Shown in pieces: positions 8,169 through 17,207 of a stretch of 64,000 nucleotides of DNA. The DNA lies in contig JANXCT010000007.1 in assembly GCA_025059875.1 (NCBI GenBank), positions 1 through 64,000 of the forward strand. Direction: 5' to 3'. Position 1 is the first letter of the stretch; every line of letters begins with the position of its first letter. Origin of the DNA: Candidatus Kapaibacterium sp. (GTDB lineage Bacteria; Bacteroidota; Ignavibacteria; Kapaibacteriales; HRBIN21). A model generated the notes under the pieces. The model saw only the letters and a program-made list of their open reading frames with translations. It ran no database searches and had not been told where the DNA came from. The position numbers and the translations under genes are program-made.

Positions 8169-8519
8169 GCGCCAAGATTTCTCCGTTGCTGCTAGCATTC
8201 GGTAGCAGACAATCCACGGTCGACCTCCCTGCGGGAACTCGTGCAGCTCATGCCGGGGACGGCAAGGGAGCTTGGCGTCTCAGACCCCTTCGAGCCGAAG
8301 GCCAACATCGTTGGCGGCAGTCGCTACTTACAGCAGATGCTCCAACGATTTGGCAGCCTCCCACTGGCTTTGGCGGCCTACAATGCTGGTCCAGGACGAG
8401 TCCAGCAGTATGGGGGTATTCCACCGTTTCCCGAAACTCAGCGGTACGTCCAGAAGGTCTTAGCACTCTACCGACAGCTGGAGACGGTGGCTACTGCAGC
8501 GGCTCCAATTCAGCCGTGA
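8165..8519 (+). pseudogene. Lytic transglycosylase (SLT domain), disrupted remnant
   Basis: The second half reads as a clean SLT-domain C-terminus: [25 protein letters not shown] and [18 protein letters not shown] (8241-8519). The first half (8165-8197, [11 protein letters not shown] from a GTG overlapping the previous stop) lies in another frame. Only 46 bases separate the LLLA and QLMP blocks, where family members need about 66. The region that should carry the catalytic Glu (RxES) and the SPAGARGLM loop is broken in several frames. I infer at least two short deletions and an inactive gene, unless the assembly is wrong here. It is shorter than stand-alone SLT proteins. Confidence 0.7.
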
Positions 8520-9864
8520 AGTGGCGCAAGAACGGGGGCTCTGAGACGATGCGGAAGCCGCGCAGCGAGTCCCGTTGCATATGGAGCTCAGCCAGCGCGT
8601 TGGCCACATACTCCAGATGGCTCTGCGTATATACTCGTCGCGGGATGGCAAGCCGGACCAGCTCCATCGGCGCTCGCTGGAACTGTCCGTCACTGCCTCG
8701 TCGTCCCAGCATGAGCGAGCCAACTTCAACAGCGCGAACCCCTGCGTGGACATAGAGGGCGCAAACGATTGCCTGTCCAGGGAAGTGCTCCGGAGGAATG
8801 TGTGGAGCGAAACGAGCAGCATTCAGGAAGACTGCATGCCCGCCTGGCGGTTCTACTACGGGCAGACCTGCTTTCCGGAGCTGTTCGGCAAAGCTTGCAA
8901 TCGAGCGGATACGGTAGTGCAGGTACTCCTCCTGGAAGGCTTCGCGGAGGCCTTGCGCAATCGCCTCCAAGTCGCGTCCGGCTAGTCCGCCATGTGTCGG
9001 GAAGCCTTCCCAGAGGATGAGCAGTTGCTCTACGCGCTTTGCCAGCGGGGTGTCCCGTAGAGCTATGAAGCCTCCAATGTTGGCGAGACCATCCTTTTTA
9101 GCGCTCATGAAGCAGGCGTCAGCATACGAGAAGAGTTCGCGAGCAATCTCCCAAGGAGTACGCTCTGCGTAGCCGGGTTCACGGCATTTGATGAGGTAGG
9201 CGTTTTCAGCGATTCTGCAAGCATCGAGGATGAGGGGGATTCCGTACTGCGAGAGCACCGCCTTCACGGCTCGCACGTTTGCCATTGAGACTGGATGCCC
9301 CCCAAGCGTGTTGTTCGTGAGCGTTAGGAGGCAGGCCGGGATACGGTGCGCGCCAGCTTGCTGGATAAGCTCCTGCAGCTGCTCCACATCTATATCGCCC
9401 TTGAAGGGGTGGTCCGAATCGGGGTCTAGGGCTTGTGGGATAGGCAGGTCGCGAGCCTCGGCACCGGTGAAGGCGATGTTGGCTCTGGTGGTGTCAAAGT
9501 GCGTGTTGCTGGGGATGACTTTGCCGGGTCCGCCGAGGAGGTGGAAGAGGATTCGTTCGGCAGCCCTCCCCTGGTGGACCGGGAAGATGTGCGGCATCCC
9601 AGTCAGCGCTTGAACGGTCTCTACGAATCGGTAGTAGCTCAAGCTACCAGCGTAGGCCTCATCCGCTTGGAGCATTGCGGCCCACTGTGAATGGCTCATG
9701 GCACCGGTACCGGAGTCAGTGAGCAGGTCAATGAGTACGTCTTCCGAGCGGAGGCGAAAGACGTTGTAGCGGGCCTGCTGCAAGAGCTGCTCCCGTTCAG
9801 CACGGGTCGTCATTCGGAGGGGCTCAACGACTTTGATGCGGAAGGGCTCAAAAGGATATGGCAT
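8491..9864 (-). CDS. tnaA: Tryptophanase (tryptophan indole-lyase)
   Basis: PLP enzyme that splits L-tryptophan into indole, pyruvate and ammonia. It is full length (457 residues) with family blocks [37 protein letters not shown], and the PLP lysine in [13 protein letters not shown]. It continues with [13 protein letters not shown] and [12 protein letters not shown]. The segment [14 protein letters not shown] lacks the arginine that binds the phenol carboxylate side in tyrosine phenol-lyase, so tryptophanase fits better. Its end overlaps the broken SLT gene convergently by 29 bases. A TAnnTTTG element (9898-9905) lies 33 bases upstream. No TnaC-like leader or tryptophan permease is adjacent. 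Indole signalling or tryptophan catabolism are possible roles. Confidence 0.92.
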   Translation of the reverse strand: MPYPFEPFRIKVVEPLRMTTRAEREQLLQQARYNVFRLRSEDVLIDLLTDSGTGAMSHSQWAAMLQADEAYAGSLSYYRFVETVQALTGMPHIFPVHQGRAAERILFHLLGGPGKVIPSNTHFDTTRANIAFTGAEARDLPIPQALDPDSDHPFKGDIDVEQLQELIQQAGAHRIPACLLTLTNNTLGGHPVSMANVRAVKAVLSQYGIPLILDACRIAENAYLIKCREPGYAERTPWEIARELFSYADACFMSAKKDGLANIGGFIALRDTPLAKRVEQLLILWEGFPTHGGLAGRDLEAIAQGLREAFQEEYLHYRIRSIASFAEQLRKAGLPVVEPPGGHAVFLNAARFAPHIPPEHFPGQAIVCALYVHAGVRAVEVGSLMLGRRGSDGQFQRAPMELVRLAIPRRVYTQSHLEYVANALAELHMQRDSLRGFRIVSEPPFLRHFTAELEPLQ

Positions 9865-9897
9865 GCTGGCTACACCGTTGAGGGCACGAACTCAGCG

Positions 9898-9905
9898 CAA
9901 AGATA
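9898..9905 (-). promoter_or_regulatory. TAnnTTTG promoter element (tnaA)
   Basis: TATCTTTG on the minus strand, 33 bases upstream of the tnaA ATG, in the 81-base gap after dprA. Confidence 0.45.
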
Positions 9906-9945
9906 GTGGGGGATGCCAGCCGCCAGTGCTGATGCCGTTCTGCCC

Positions 9946-11022
9946 CTATGCTGAGCGGATGAAGTACTTCCCAGGCAGTTGGCGGACCAGCCCGCGGAAC
10001 TCCAGCTCCAGCAGCCGCGAGAGTGCTTCCTGGACGGGGATGCCAGCTCGTTCGGAGAGAGCGTCAATGTGGATCGGCTCTTCGCTGAGGAGGTGGAAGA
10101 GACGCTCTTCTGCAGGCGAGTTGAACTGAGGCGAGGAAGCCTGGGGAGCCAAGGGAGCTAAGCCCACGTCAGCAAGGAACTCTTCGGGTGAAAGGGCAGG
10201 AGCTGCTATTTGGCGTTGAATGAGCATGTTCGTCCCCCGGCTCTTTTCCGAAGTGATGTTGCCAGGGACGGCGTAGACATCCCGTCCCTGGTCGAAGGCG
10301 AATTGGGCGGTAATCAGAGCCCCTCCAGGGATGCCGCTCTCGATGACAAGGACTGCTCGAGAGAGACCGCTGATGATGCGATTCCGCTGGGGAAAGTAGG
10401 CTGGCAGTGCCTTCGTGCCCGGTGGATGCTCGCTGAGGACAGCACCACCGCTCTCAACGATCCGCTGGGCCAATCGAGCCGCAGTGATAGGCTGAATTCG
10501 GTCCAACCCTGAAGCTGCCACGGCATAGGTGATGCCTCCCGCACGCAGCGCTGTTTCGTGGGCGATGGTGTCGATTCCTCGAGCAAGTCCGCTACAGATG
10601 ACGGCACCGGCACGGACGCAGGCCTCGCTGAAACGCTCCGCGCAGAGTCTTCCGTACATCGTGCACTCTCGAGTCCCAACGATGCTAATCACGGGGACGG
10701 CGTCGGGTTGGAGCTTCCCCCAGAGGTAGAGGATGGGCGGGGGATAGGGGATGTGGAGCAGTAGGGAGGGATAGTCCGGCGAGGTTAGCGGCAGTAGCTG
10801 GATGGAGAGCTGCTCGCAGCGGCGTAAGACGGCTTCGGCACGCTGTCGAGCCGCTGAGAGAGCTGATCCCTCGAAGAGATGGAGCTGCTGTATGGCCCCA
10901 GACGCCGCAGCAGCGCAAAGCTCTTGAAGGTCCGTGTAGTGCTCAAGGAAGTGTCGCAGAGACCGCTGAGGAAGCCCTGGAAGGAAGCTCAGCGTCAGTA
11001 CGTCGATCGCACTCCAGCCCAT
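9946..11022 (-). CDS. dprA: DNA processing protein DprA
   Basis: Binds incoming single-stranded DNA and loads RecA during natural transformation. An N-terminal helix-hairpin-helix-like segment (about 1-75) is followed by the Rossmann-fold DprA core: VISIVGTRECTMYG, CSGLARGIDTIAHETAL, YFPQRNRIISGLS, ALITAQFAFDQGRDVYAVPG. The C-terminal winged-helix part (about 295-358) ends VRQLPGKYFIRSA. The length of 358 is normal. It is the last gene of the pst-phoU-era run, 6 bases after era. Confidence 0.95.
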   Translation of the reverse strand: MGWSAIDVLTLSFLPGLPQRSLRHFLEHYTDLQELCAAAASGAIQQLHLFEGSALSAARQRAEAVLRRCEQLSIQLLPLTSPDYPSLLLHIPYPPPILYLWGKLQPDAVPVISIVGTRECTMYGRLCAERFSEACVRAGAVICSGLARGIDTIAHETALRAGGITYAVAASGLDRIQPITAARLAQRIVESGGAVLSEHPPGTKALPAYFPQRNRIISGLSRAVLVIESGIPGGALITAQFAFDQGRDVYAVPGNITSEKSRGTNMLIQRQIAAPALSPEEFLADVGLAPLAPQASSPQFNSPAEERLFHLLSEEPIHIDALSERAGIPVQEALSRLLELEFRGLVRQLPGKYFIRSA

Positions 11023-11028
11023 CCAGGA

Positions 11029-11994
11029 TTAGTAGCCGAAGAAGTGGAGCATTGTCTTGTCGTTTCGCCAATGACGACGTACCTTGACGAAGAGCTCCAA
11101 GTACACGGGAACTCCCAAATGGGCTTCGATTGCCTTTCGAGCTCGCTGGCCTAGGAGCTTCAGACGGTGCCCGCCAGTGCCGATGAGGATAGGCTTCTGG
11201 GTCTCCCGCTCTACGATGATGTCAGCAGCGATGTACCATTTGCCGTGTTTCCGCTCGGCAAACTCCACGATTTGCACCTCGGTGGAGTAGGGGACCTCGT
11301 GCTGATAGAGTAGGAAAATGTGCTCGCGGATCAGCTCGGCAACGAAGAAGCGCTCTGGCTGTGTGCTTAGCTGCTCGGGATCGTAGAGGAAGGGCGAGCT
11401 TGGGAGGTAGCTCGCGATGGTGCGAAGTAGCTCGTCGACGTTTGCGCGCTTGAGGGCGGAGATGGGCACGAACTCCTGGAAGAGACCCACTGCGGCGTAG
11501 CGTTCGATGATCGGGAGCACCTCCTCTGTCTTCCGTAGGAGGTCGATCTTGTTGAGGGCAACGATGACGGGCTTTCGGAGGTGCTGGAGGGCTTCAGTGA
11601 CCTCTTGGGTCAGCACTGTTTGTGGGTCTGCATGCTGGGTGACGTCTGCAACCAGGACTAGCACATCAGCATCCTTCAGGGAGCTGTGGACATAGCCCAT
11701 CATTGCCCGGTGGAGCTCGTAGCGGGGTTCCAGTATGCCGGGAGTGTCCAGGAAGAGGATTTGGAGTCGCCGCTGCACGTCGGTGTAGATGCCAATGACC
11801 TGCTTCCGAGTCGTCTGAGGCTTTGGGGTGACGATGGAGAGCTTCGTTCCCAAGATGGTGTTGAGGAGCGTGGACTTCCCCACGTTCGGCTTACCAATGA
11901 TGGCAGTGCTCCCTACCCGTGGGAGTTCTTCTACGGGTGGCGATGGCGCTTCAGTGGTAGGGTGTTGGTGTGCCTCGGAGCGGTGCTTACTCAT
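11029..11994 (-). CDS. era: GTPase Era
   Basis: Essential GTPase that binds 16S rRNA near its 3-prime end during small-subunit assembly. GTP-binding motifs are GKPNVGKST (G1), QTTR (G2), DTPG (G3) and NKID (G4), with SALK as G5. The C-terminal KH domain follows (about 220-310), including IIVERETQKPILIG and the ending VKVRRHWRND. There is an extra hydrophilic N-terminal tail of about 25 residues. The ATG overlaps the phoU stop by 4 bases, so translation is coupled. Confidence 0.96.
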   Translation of the reverse strand: MSKHRSEAHQHPTTEAPSPPVEELPRVGSTAIIGKPNVGKSTLLNTILGTKLSIVTPKPQTTRKQVIGIYTDVQRRLQILFLDTPGILEPRYELHRAMMGYVHSSLKDADVLVLVADVTQHADPQTVLTQEVTEALQHLRKPVIVALNKIDLLRKTEEVLPIIERYAAVGLFQEFVPISALKRANVDELLRTIASYLPSSPFLYDPEQLSTQPERFFVAELIREHIFLLYQHEVPYSTEVQIVEFAERKHGKWYIAADIIVERETQKPILIGTGGHRLKLLGQRARKAIEAHLGVPVYLELFVKVRRHWRNDKTMLHFFGY

Positions 11995-12692
11995 GGTTGT
12001 GGTTGGGGTGATGGCTGTGGAGGGGCTGAGAAGTCCTCCAGTTGACGGTGGCGTACGAGACGGGCCTCTATGAGGAAGATGACGTTCTCGGCAATGTTCG
12101 TCGCATGGTCTGCCATCCGCTCCATGGCCCGCAGCACAACGATCAGCTTCACCCCTGGGCGTACGAGCTGACTCTGCTGCTGCATGAGCTCGATGACGCG
12201 GTTGCTGATCTCCTGCTCCAGGGAATCTACAGTAGAGTCCAGTGGCAAGAGGTGCTTTGCCAACTCAGCATCGGCGTTAACGAAGGTATCCAGACTCGTC
12301 TTGACCATGGTGAACGTTGCCTTCGTCATCCGCTCCAGGCCGACCAACTGTGCCAGCTCACAGATTTCGGGGGCCTCCAGGACTGCTCGCGCAATGTTGA
12401 GTGCCATGTCGCCGATGCGTTCCAGCTCGTTGTTGATCTTCAGCGCTGTCAAGAGGAGTCGCAGGTCGCTGGCAACGGGCTGGTGAAGGGCGAAGATGCG
12501 CTGGCACTGGCTGTCAATTTTGATGTCTAGGGCGTCAATCTTCTCGTCGCGCTCGATGACGAGCTGAGCGAGTGTGGTGTTGCACTCTAAGAGAGCGCGG
12601 AAGGCGAACTCTACCTGCTCTTCCACGATACTGCCCATACGGATGAGGCGAGTGCGAAGCTTGTCGAGGTCCTCTTCAAAGCTGCGGTGCAT
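11991..12692 (-). CDS. phoU: Phosphate-specific transport regulator PhoU
   Basis: All-helical protein that restrains PstSCAB and, where present, the PhoR kinase. It contains two PhoU repeats with the characteristic acidic metal-binding helices (NNELERIGDMALNIARA at about 85-102, RAMERMADHATNIAENV at about 187-203). The 233 residues are typical. It lies 30 bases after pstB and overlaps era. No phoB/phoR pair is in the window. Confidence 0.95.
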   Translation of the reverse strand: MHRSFEEDLDKLRTRLIRMGSIVEEQVEFAFRALLECNTTLAQLVIERDEKIDALDIKIDSQCQRIFALHQPVASDLRLLLTALKINNELERIGDMALNIARAVLEAPEICELAQLVGLERMTKATFTMVKTSLDTFVNADAELAKHLLPLDSTVDSLEQEISNRVIELMQQQSQLVRPGVKLIVVLRAMERMADHATNIAENVIFLIEARLVRHRQLEDFSAPPQPSPQPQP

Positions 12693-12722
12693 GGGGCGAG
12701 CCCTGTGCTGTGCGACTTAGGC

Positions 12723-13496
<774 letters not shown>

Positions 13497-13499
13497 GGC

Positions 13500-14429
13500 T
13501 TAGAGCGTCAAGGGTCGCCGTCGGCGCATTCTCAGACGTAGAAGGACGGCCACTAAGTTCAGAGCAAAGGTGGTCAGGAGCAAGACGACGGTCGTGGCGT
13601 ACTGAAGCGGTCGGGTTACCTCTACGTCTGGCGACTGGGTGGAGAGCACGAACAGGTGGTAGCCAAGCTCCATGAATTGGCTCGTTAGGCTCTTGGGGAG
13701 CTCTGGTAGGGAGTAGGCGGCCCCAACGAACATGATGGGAGCAACCTCGCCAGCTCCTCGGCTCACGGCCAAGATGGAACCGGTGAGGATTCCCGTGAAG
13801 GCATGTGGCAGTACGACTCGGCGTATCGTCTGCCATCGGGTTGCTCCAAGCGCTAATGAAGCCTCCCGCAACTGGCGTGGGACGCTACGGAGTGCCTCCT
13901 CTACGGACACAATGACGACCGGGAGGGTCAACACGGCTAGCGTAGCTGCCGCCCAGATAATCGCAGGCTTGCCCCACACAAGTTCTAGACCGAACACCCG
14001 GTCTATGCCTTTCCCGACGAATTGCACGAAGAAGCCCAACCCGAAGAGGCCGAAGACGATGGAAGGAACACCTGCCAAAGTGTTGACGCCGAAGCGTACC
14101 CAGCGGGTAAGTCGGGAGTCCTCTCGCGCGTATTCGGCAAGGTAGATCGCCGTTAACGTCCCGATGGGCACACCCAGGATGGACATCAGGATGACCAGGA
14201 GCACTGTGCCGTAGATAGCTGGGAAGATGCCCCCTTCTGTGTTGTTGTTGCGCGGGGCTTCTGTGAGAAACTCCCACGTAACGTGCGGGAGTCCCTCGAT
14301 GGCGAAATGCCCAAGGAGCCCCACGCTAAGCCCGAAGACGCAGAGCGCGGCCAGCAGGGTAATCCCGACGAAGCCGAGTCCGATGAGGACTTGCTCACCC
14401 GATTCCTTCCGGAAGCCGTAGCGGGCCAT
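13500..14429 (-). CDS. pstA: Phosphate ABC transporter permease PstA
   Basis: Inner-membrane channel subunit of PstSCAB. About six membrane helices are visible. The coupling helix region is EEALRSVPRQLREASLALGA with TRWQTIRRVVLP, as in the family. I start at ATG 14429 (MARYGFRKES), 10 bases after the pstC stop. The longer frame to 14540 overlaps pstC and has a Cys/Ser-rich, unlikely N-terminus. The resulting length (309) is normal. Confidence 0.95.
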   Translation of the reverse strand: MARYGFRKESGEQVLIGLGFVGITLLAALCVFGLSVGLLGHFAIEGLPHVTWEFLTEAPRNNNTEGGIFPAIYGTVLLVILMSILGVPIGTLTAIYLAEYAREDSRLTRWVRFGVNTLAGVPSIVFGLFGLGFFVQFVGKGIDRVFGLELVWGKPAIIWAAATLAVLTLPVVIVSVEEALRSVPRQLREASLALGATRWQTIRRVVLPHAFTGILTGSILAVSRGAGEVAPIMFVGAAYSLPELPKSLTSQFMELGYHLFVLSTQSPDVEVTRPLQYATTVVLLLTTFALNLVAVLLRLRMRRRRPLTL

Positions 14430-14439
14430 CGGTAGCCTC

Positions 14440-15648
14440 TCACGAGCTACTCCCTCGGAAACGGCGCAGCAGGCGTTGCCGCACCCAGAACTCAGCAATG
14501 ACGTTGAGCGTGAAGGTAACGCTGAACAGCAGCAGACCAATCAGGAAGAGGACGCTGTAGTGGAGCGAGCCCCAGACGACCTCTCCCATCTCTGCTCCGA
14601 TCGTTGCCGACATCGTCCGTACGGGTTCCACTGGGCTCCACGACAGCAGAGGGGCGTTCCCGCTGGCCATCAACACAATCATCGTTTCACCGAAGGCGCG
14701 ACCGAAGCCGAGTAGGATTGCAGCAAAGATGCCCGGCATTGCGGCCGGCACCATGATGCGTAGGGCTACCTGCCATGGTCGTGCCCCCAACGCCAATCCT
14801 GCCTCCCAGAGACGACGGGGGAGGCTAGAGAAGCTGTCCTCGGTGATGGTGAAGATGATCGGCAGAATCGCAATAGACAGCCCAATCCCGCCAACGAGGG
14901 CATTGAGGCGGTAGGTCGTTCCCAGGGTCTGCTGTATGAAGCTTGCAACGACCATGAGGCAGAAGAAGCCGATGACGACGGAAGGGAAGCCCGCCAGTAG
15001 CTCGACAACGGGCTTGATTGTCTCTCGAAGCCAGCGGGGAGCGAAGAAGGCAGCGTAGATAGCAGCCAAGATGCCGATGGGCGTTGCCAGTAGGAGCGCG
15101 ATAATGGTGACCTTAAGTGTTCCAGCAACGAGGGGCAGCAAGCCATACTTTGGTTGCTGCGAGACGGGCTGCCAGACAGTTCCCAGGAGGTTCTGGAGCA
15201 GCGGCGGAGCTGGAGGTGTGGCTGCTTCCGCAGAATAGGCAGACGCTGTGATTTCAACCGTTGGTGAGGTGTCAGGATTGTCGGCCTCCAGAGAGGCATC
15301 GGGGTTGTAAACCTCAGGAGTAGAGGGAGCTGTCGTTTCAGCTTCAGCTCCGTAGACTTCTGGAGTCACTTCGGACGAGCTGACTAGGGATGCCTGCTCG
15401 GCGGAGAGGATGCCGACAGCTTCTCGTGCGACGAAGAAGAAGACGAGCGCGATGAGAGCGATCGCGCTGAAGGCTGTGGTACGGAGGATGAGCTCTATGG
15501 CTCGTTCACCCAGCTCGGAATACCATGGACGGCGGTGCTGGAGCGAGAGTGCCAGCGAGGGTGAGCGTGTGTTACTGCGGCTGACGCTTGTTGCCGGGGA
15601 GGCGGATGGGGAAGTAGCCAACTTCGGAGACGACGCGCTGTCCGTCAT
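14440..15648 (-). CDS. pstC: Phosphate ABC transporter permease PstC with acidic repeat insert
   Basis: Partner channel subunit of PstA. After a Ser/Thr-rich cytoplasmic tail (1-40), membrane segment 1 spans about 56-76. Between it and the usual GTVWQP motif (about 156) lies an extra stretch of some 50 residues (about 90-150), rich in Glu, Thr, Pro and Ala, with repeated PEVY/NPD units. This would be periplasmic. The rest is standard: LVAGTLKVTIIALL, GFPSVVIGF, and EEAGLALGA-type coupling sequence (LWEAGLALGARPWQ). The only ATG (15648) lies 77 bases inside pstS in a different frame. No later ATG or GTG keeps the first membrane segment, so the overlap seems real. Confidence 0.92.
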   Translation of the reverse strand: MTDSASSPKLATSPSASPATSVSRSNTRSPSLALSLQHRRPWYSELGERAIELILRTTAFSAIALIALVFFFVAREAVGILSAEQASLVSSSEVTPEVYGAEAETTAPSTPEVYNPDASLEADNPDTSPTVEITASAYSAEAATPPAPPLLQNLLGTVWQPVSQQPKYGLLPLVAGTLKVTIIALLLATPIGILAAIYAAFFAPRWLRETIKPVVELLAGFPSVVIGFFCLMVVASFIQQTLGTTYRLNALVGGIGLSIAILPIIFTITEDSFSSLPRRLWEAGLALGARPWQVALRIMVPAAMPGIFAAILLGFGRAFGETMIVLMASGNAPLLSWSPVEPVRTMSATIGAEMGEVVWGSLHYSVLFLIGLLLFSVTFTLNVIAEFWVRQRLLRRFRGSSS

Positions 15649-16432
15649 CGCTCAGCACCCAGTCTATGAAGGCCTTGAGTTCGCCGGTGGGGCGCTCCCG
15701 GAGGTAGAAGTAGAGGAAGCGGCTGATTGGATAGCGCCCAGAGACGACGTTCTCCAGAGTCGGGGAGTAGTATGGCTTCCCCGGTGACTCAGCAATCGCT
15801 ACCTCTTTGATGTCTTTCGCGTAGGCTGCTCCTCCGTAGCCAATTCCCCACCGGTCCTTCGCTACAGCGTTGACCAAAGCAGCGGTGCCGGGCATATGCT
15901 GTACGTTGGGGGCAAAGTCCTGTCCCTGGAGGACACGCTCCTTGAAGAACTCGTACGTGCCCGAGTTGTTTTCGCGGCTATAGAGGATGATGCGAGCATC
16001 GGGACCCCCGACTTGTTTCCAGTTCGTCAGCTTGCCAGTGTAGATGTCCCTGACTTGCTGGAGCGTCAACTTGCTGACGGGATTGTTGCGGTTGACGTAG
16101 ATGGCAATCCCGTCGCGGGCGACGCGGACTTCAACGCCGCGGCTGCCGTACTTGCGCTGAAGCTGCTCCACCTCTGATGGGCGCAGTGGCCGCGATGAGG
16201 CGCAGATGTCCGTTGTCCCATTGATGAGTGCTGCAATTCCAGTCCCTGAGCCACCACCGGTGACTTGGAATCGGACTCGGTCCTTGTGGGGATAGAGCTC
16301 TGTCCAGCGCTGGCAGAGGATGACCATAGTGTCCGAGCCCTTAATCGTGATCGTCTGCCGCTGTAGGGCAGCAAGACCGATGAGGACGACAGCGCCCAGG
16401 ACACCCACTAGAACAGTCCTCCGCCGTACCAT
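15572..16432 (-). CDS. pstS: Phosphate-binding protein PstS
   Basis: Periplasmic receptor that hands phosphate to PstCA. A short signal segment (about 1-22) has no lipobox cysteine. The phosphate-binding motifs follow: TIKGSDTM, VTGGGSGTGIAALING, ICASSRPLR and SRENNSGTYEFFKERVL. The 286 residues are normal. It is first in the pst operon; TAnnTTTG (16479-16486) lies 46 bases upstream. Confidence 0.95.
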   Translation of the reverse strand: MVRRRTVLVGVLGAVVLIGLAALQRQTITIKGSDTMVILCQRWTELYPHKDRVRFQVTGGGSGTGIAALINGTTDICASSRPLRPSEVEQLQRKYGSRGVEVRVARDGIAIYVNRNNPVSKLTLQQVRDIYTGKLTNWKQVGGPDARIILYSRENNSGTYEFFKERVLQGQDFAPNVQHMPGTAALVNAVAKDRWGIGYGGAAYAKDIKEVAIAESPGKPYYSPTLENVVSGRYPISRFLYFYLRERPTGELKAFIDWVLSDDGQRVVSEVGYFPIRLPGNKRQPQ

Positions 16433-16478
16433 CGCTGGCCTTTGATCCGTTTGCCCGTGCCAGAAGTAGCTATCAGCA

Positions 16479-16486
16479 CAAACTTA
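16479..16486 (-). promoter_or_regulatory. TAnnTTTG promoter element (pst operon)
   Basis: TAAGTTTG on the minus strand, 46 bases before pstS. I see no clear PhoB-box direct repeat next to it. Confidence 0.5.
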
Positions 16487-16523
16487 GGACGCTCCTGAGT
16501 CCTCTAGGGGCAAAGAGGAGTGG

Positions 16524-17207
16524 TTACGTTTCGGTAACATAGCGCCGGGCATCTTCGAGGAGAGCTCTGGTGGCGCTAGTCCCAAGCCGATCGGCTCCAG
16601 CGGCAATGAGAGCGCAGGCCTGTTCGTAAGTCCGGATACCGCCTGAGGCTTTGATCCGGACGCCGGGAGGGAGAGCCGAGCGCAGGAGTGTGACATCTTC
16701 CACCGTTGCGCCGCGGGCTAAGAAGCCTGTGGAGGTCTTAACGTAGTCAGCTCCCGCCCGCGCTGCTAACTGGGCAGCCTGGACAGTAAGCTCTGGGGTC
16801 AGGAGACCGCATTCCACGATGACTTTGAGCAGCCCACCTCGGCGATGGACTGTGGCTGCGAGGGCCGCAATGTCCCGCTCGACCTCCGTGATGTCCCCAT
16901 TGACTAGAGCCGGCAGGTTGATGACCATGTCTATCTCCCGGGCCCCCATCGCAACGGCTTCCTCTGCTTCTGCAAGTTTCGCCCGCCGCGGACTTCCCCC
17001 AAAAGGAAAGCCAACGACGGTGCAGACAGCTACAGAACTCCCGCGAGTGAGGCGATAAGCGGCAGGGACAAAGTACGGCAGGACGCAGACACTGGCGCAG
17101 CCCCATTCCAAAGCCTCTGAGCAGAGCCGTTCGATGTCCGCGGGCGTCGCAGTCGGCTGAAGCAGTGTATGGTCGATACGGGAACTCAACTCTTTGAGGC
17201 TTGTCAT
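16524..17207 (-). CDS. deoC: Deoxyribose-phosphate aldolase
   Basis: Cleaves 2-deoxyribose 5-phosphate to glyceraldehyde 3-phosphate and acetaldehyde in deoxynucleoside salvage. It is a TIM-barrel class I aldolase: Schiff-base lysine K157 in DYVKTSTGF, second active-site lysine K186 in RIKASGGIR, and Asp93 in REIDMVINLPALVNG. The 227 residues are normal. The ATG overlaps the end of the AI-2E-type permease gene by 4 bases. No other deo gene is nearby. Confidence 0.96.
   Translation of the reverse strand: MTSLKELSSRIDHTLLQPTATPADIERLCSEALEWGCASVCVLPYFVPAAYRLTRGSSVAVCTVVGFPFGGSPRRAKLAEAEEAVAMGAREIDMVINLPALVNGDITEVERDIAALAATVHRRGGLLKVIVECGLLTPELTVQAAQLAARAGADYVKTSTGFLARGATVEDVTLLRSALPPGVRIKASGGIRTYEQACALIAAGADRLGTSATRALLEDARRYVTET

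Noticed and set aside
8491-9864. Tyrosine phenol-lyase instead of tryptophanase
   Set aside because: The GVRAVEVGS...LGR and YTQSH segments match tryptophanase, and the lyase-specific arginine is absent.
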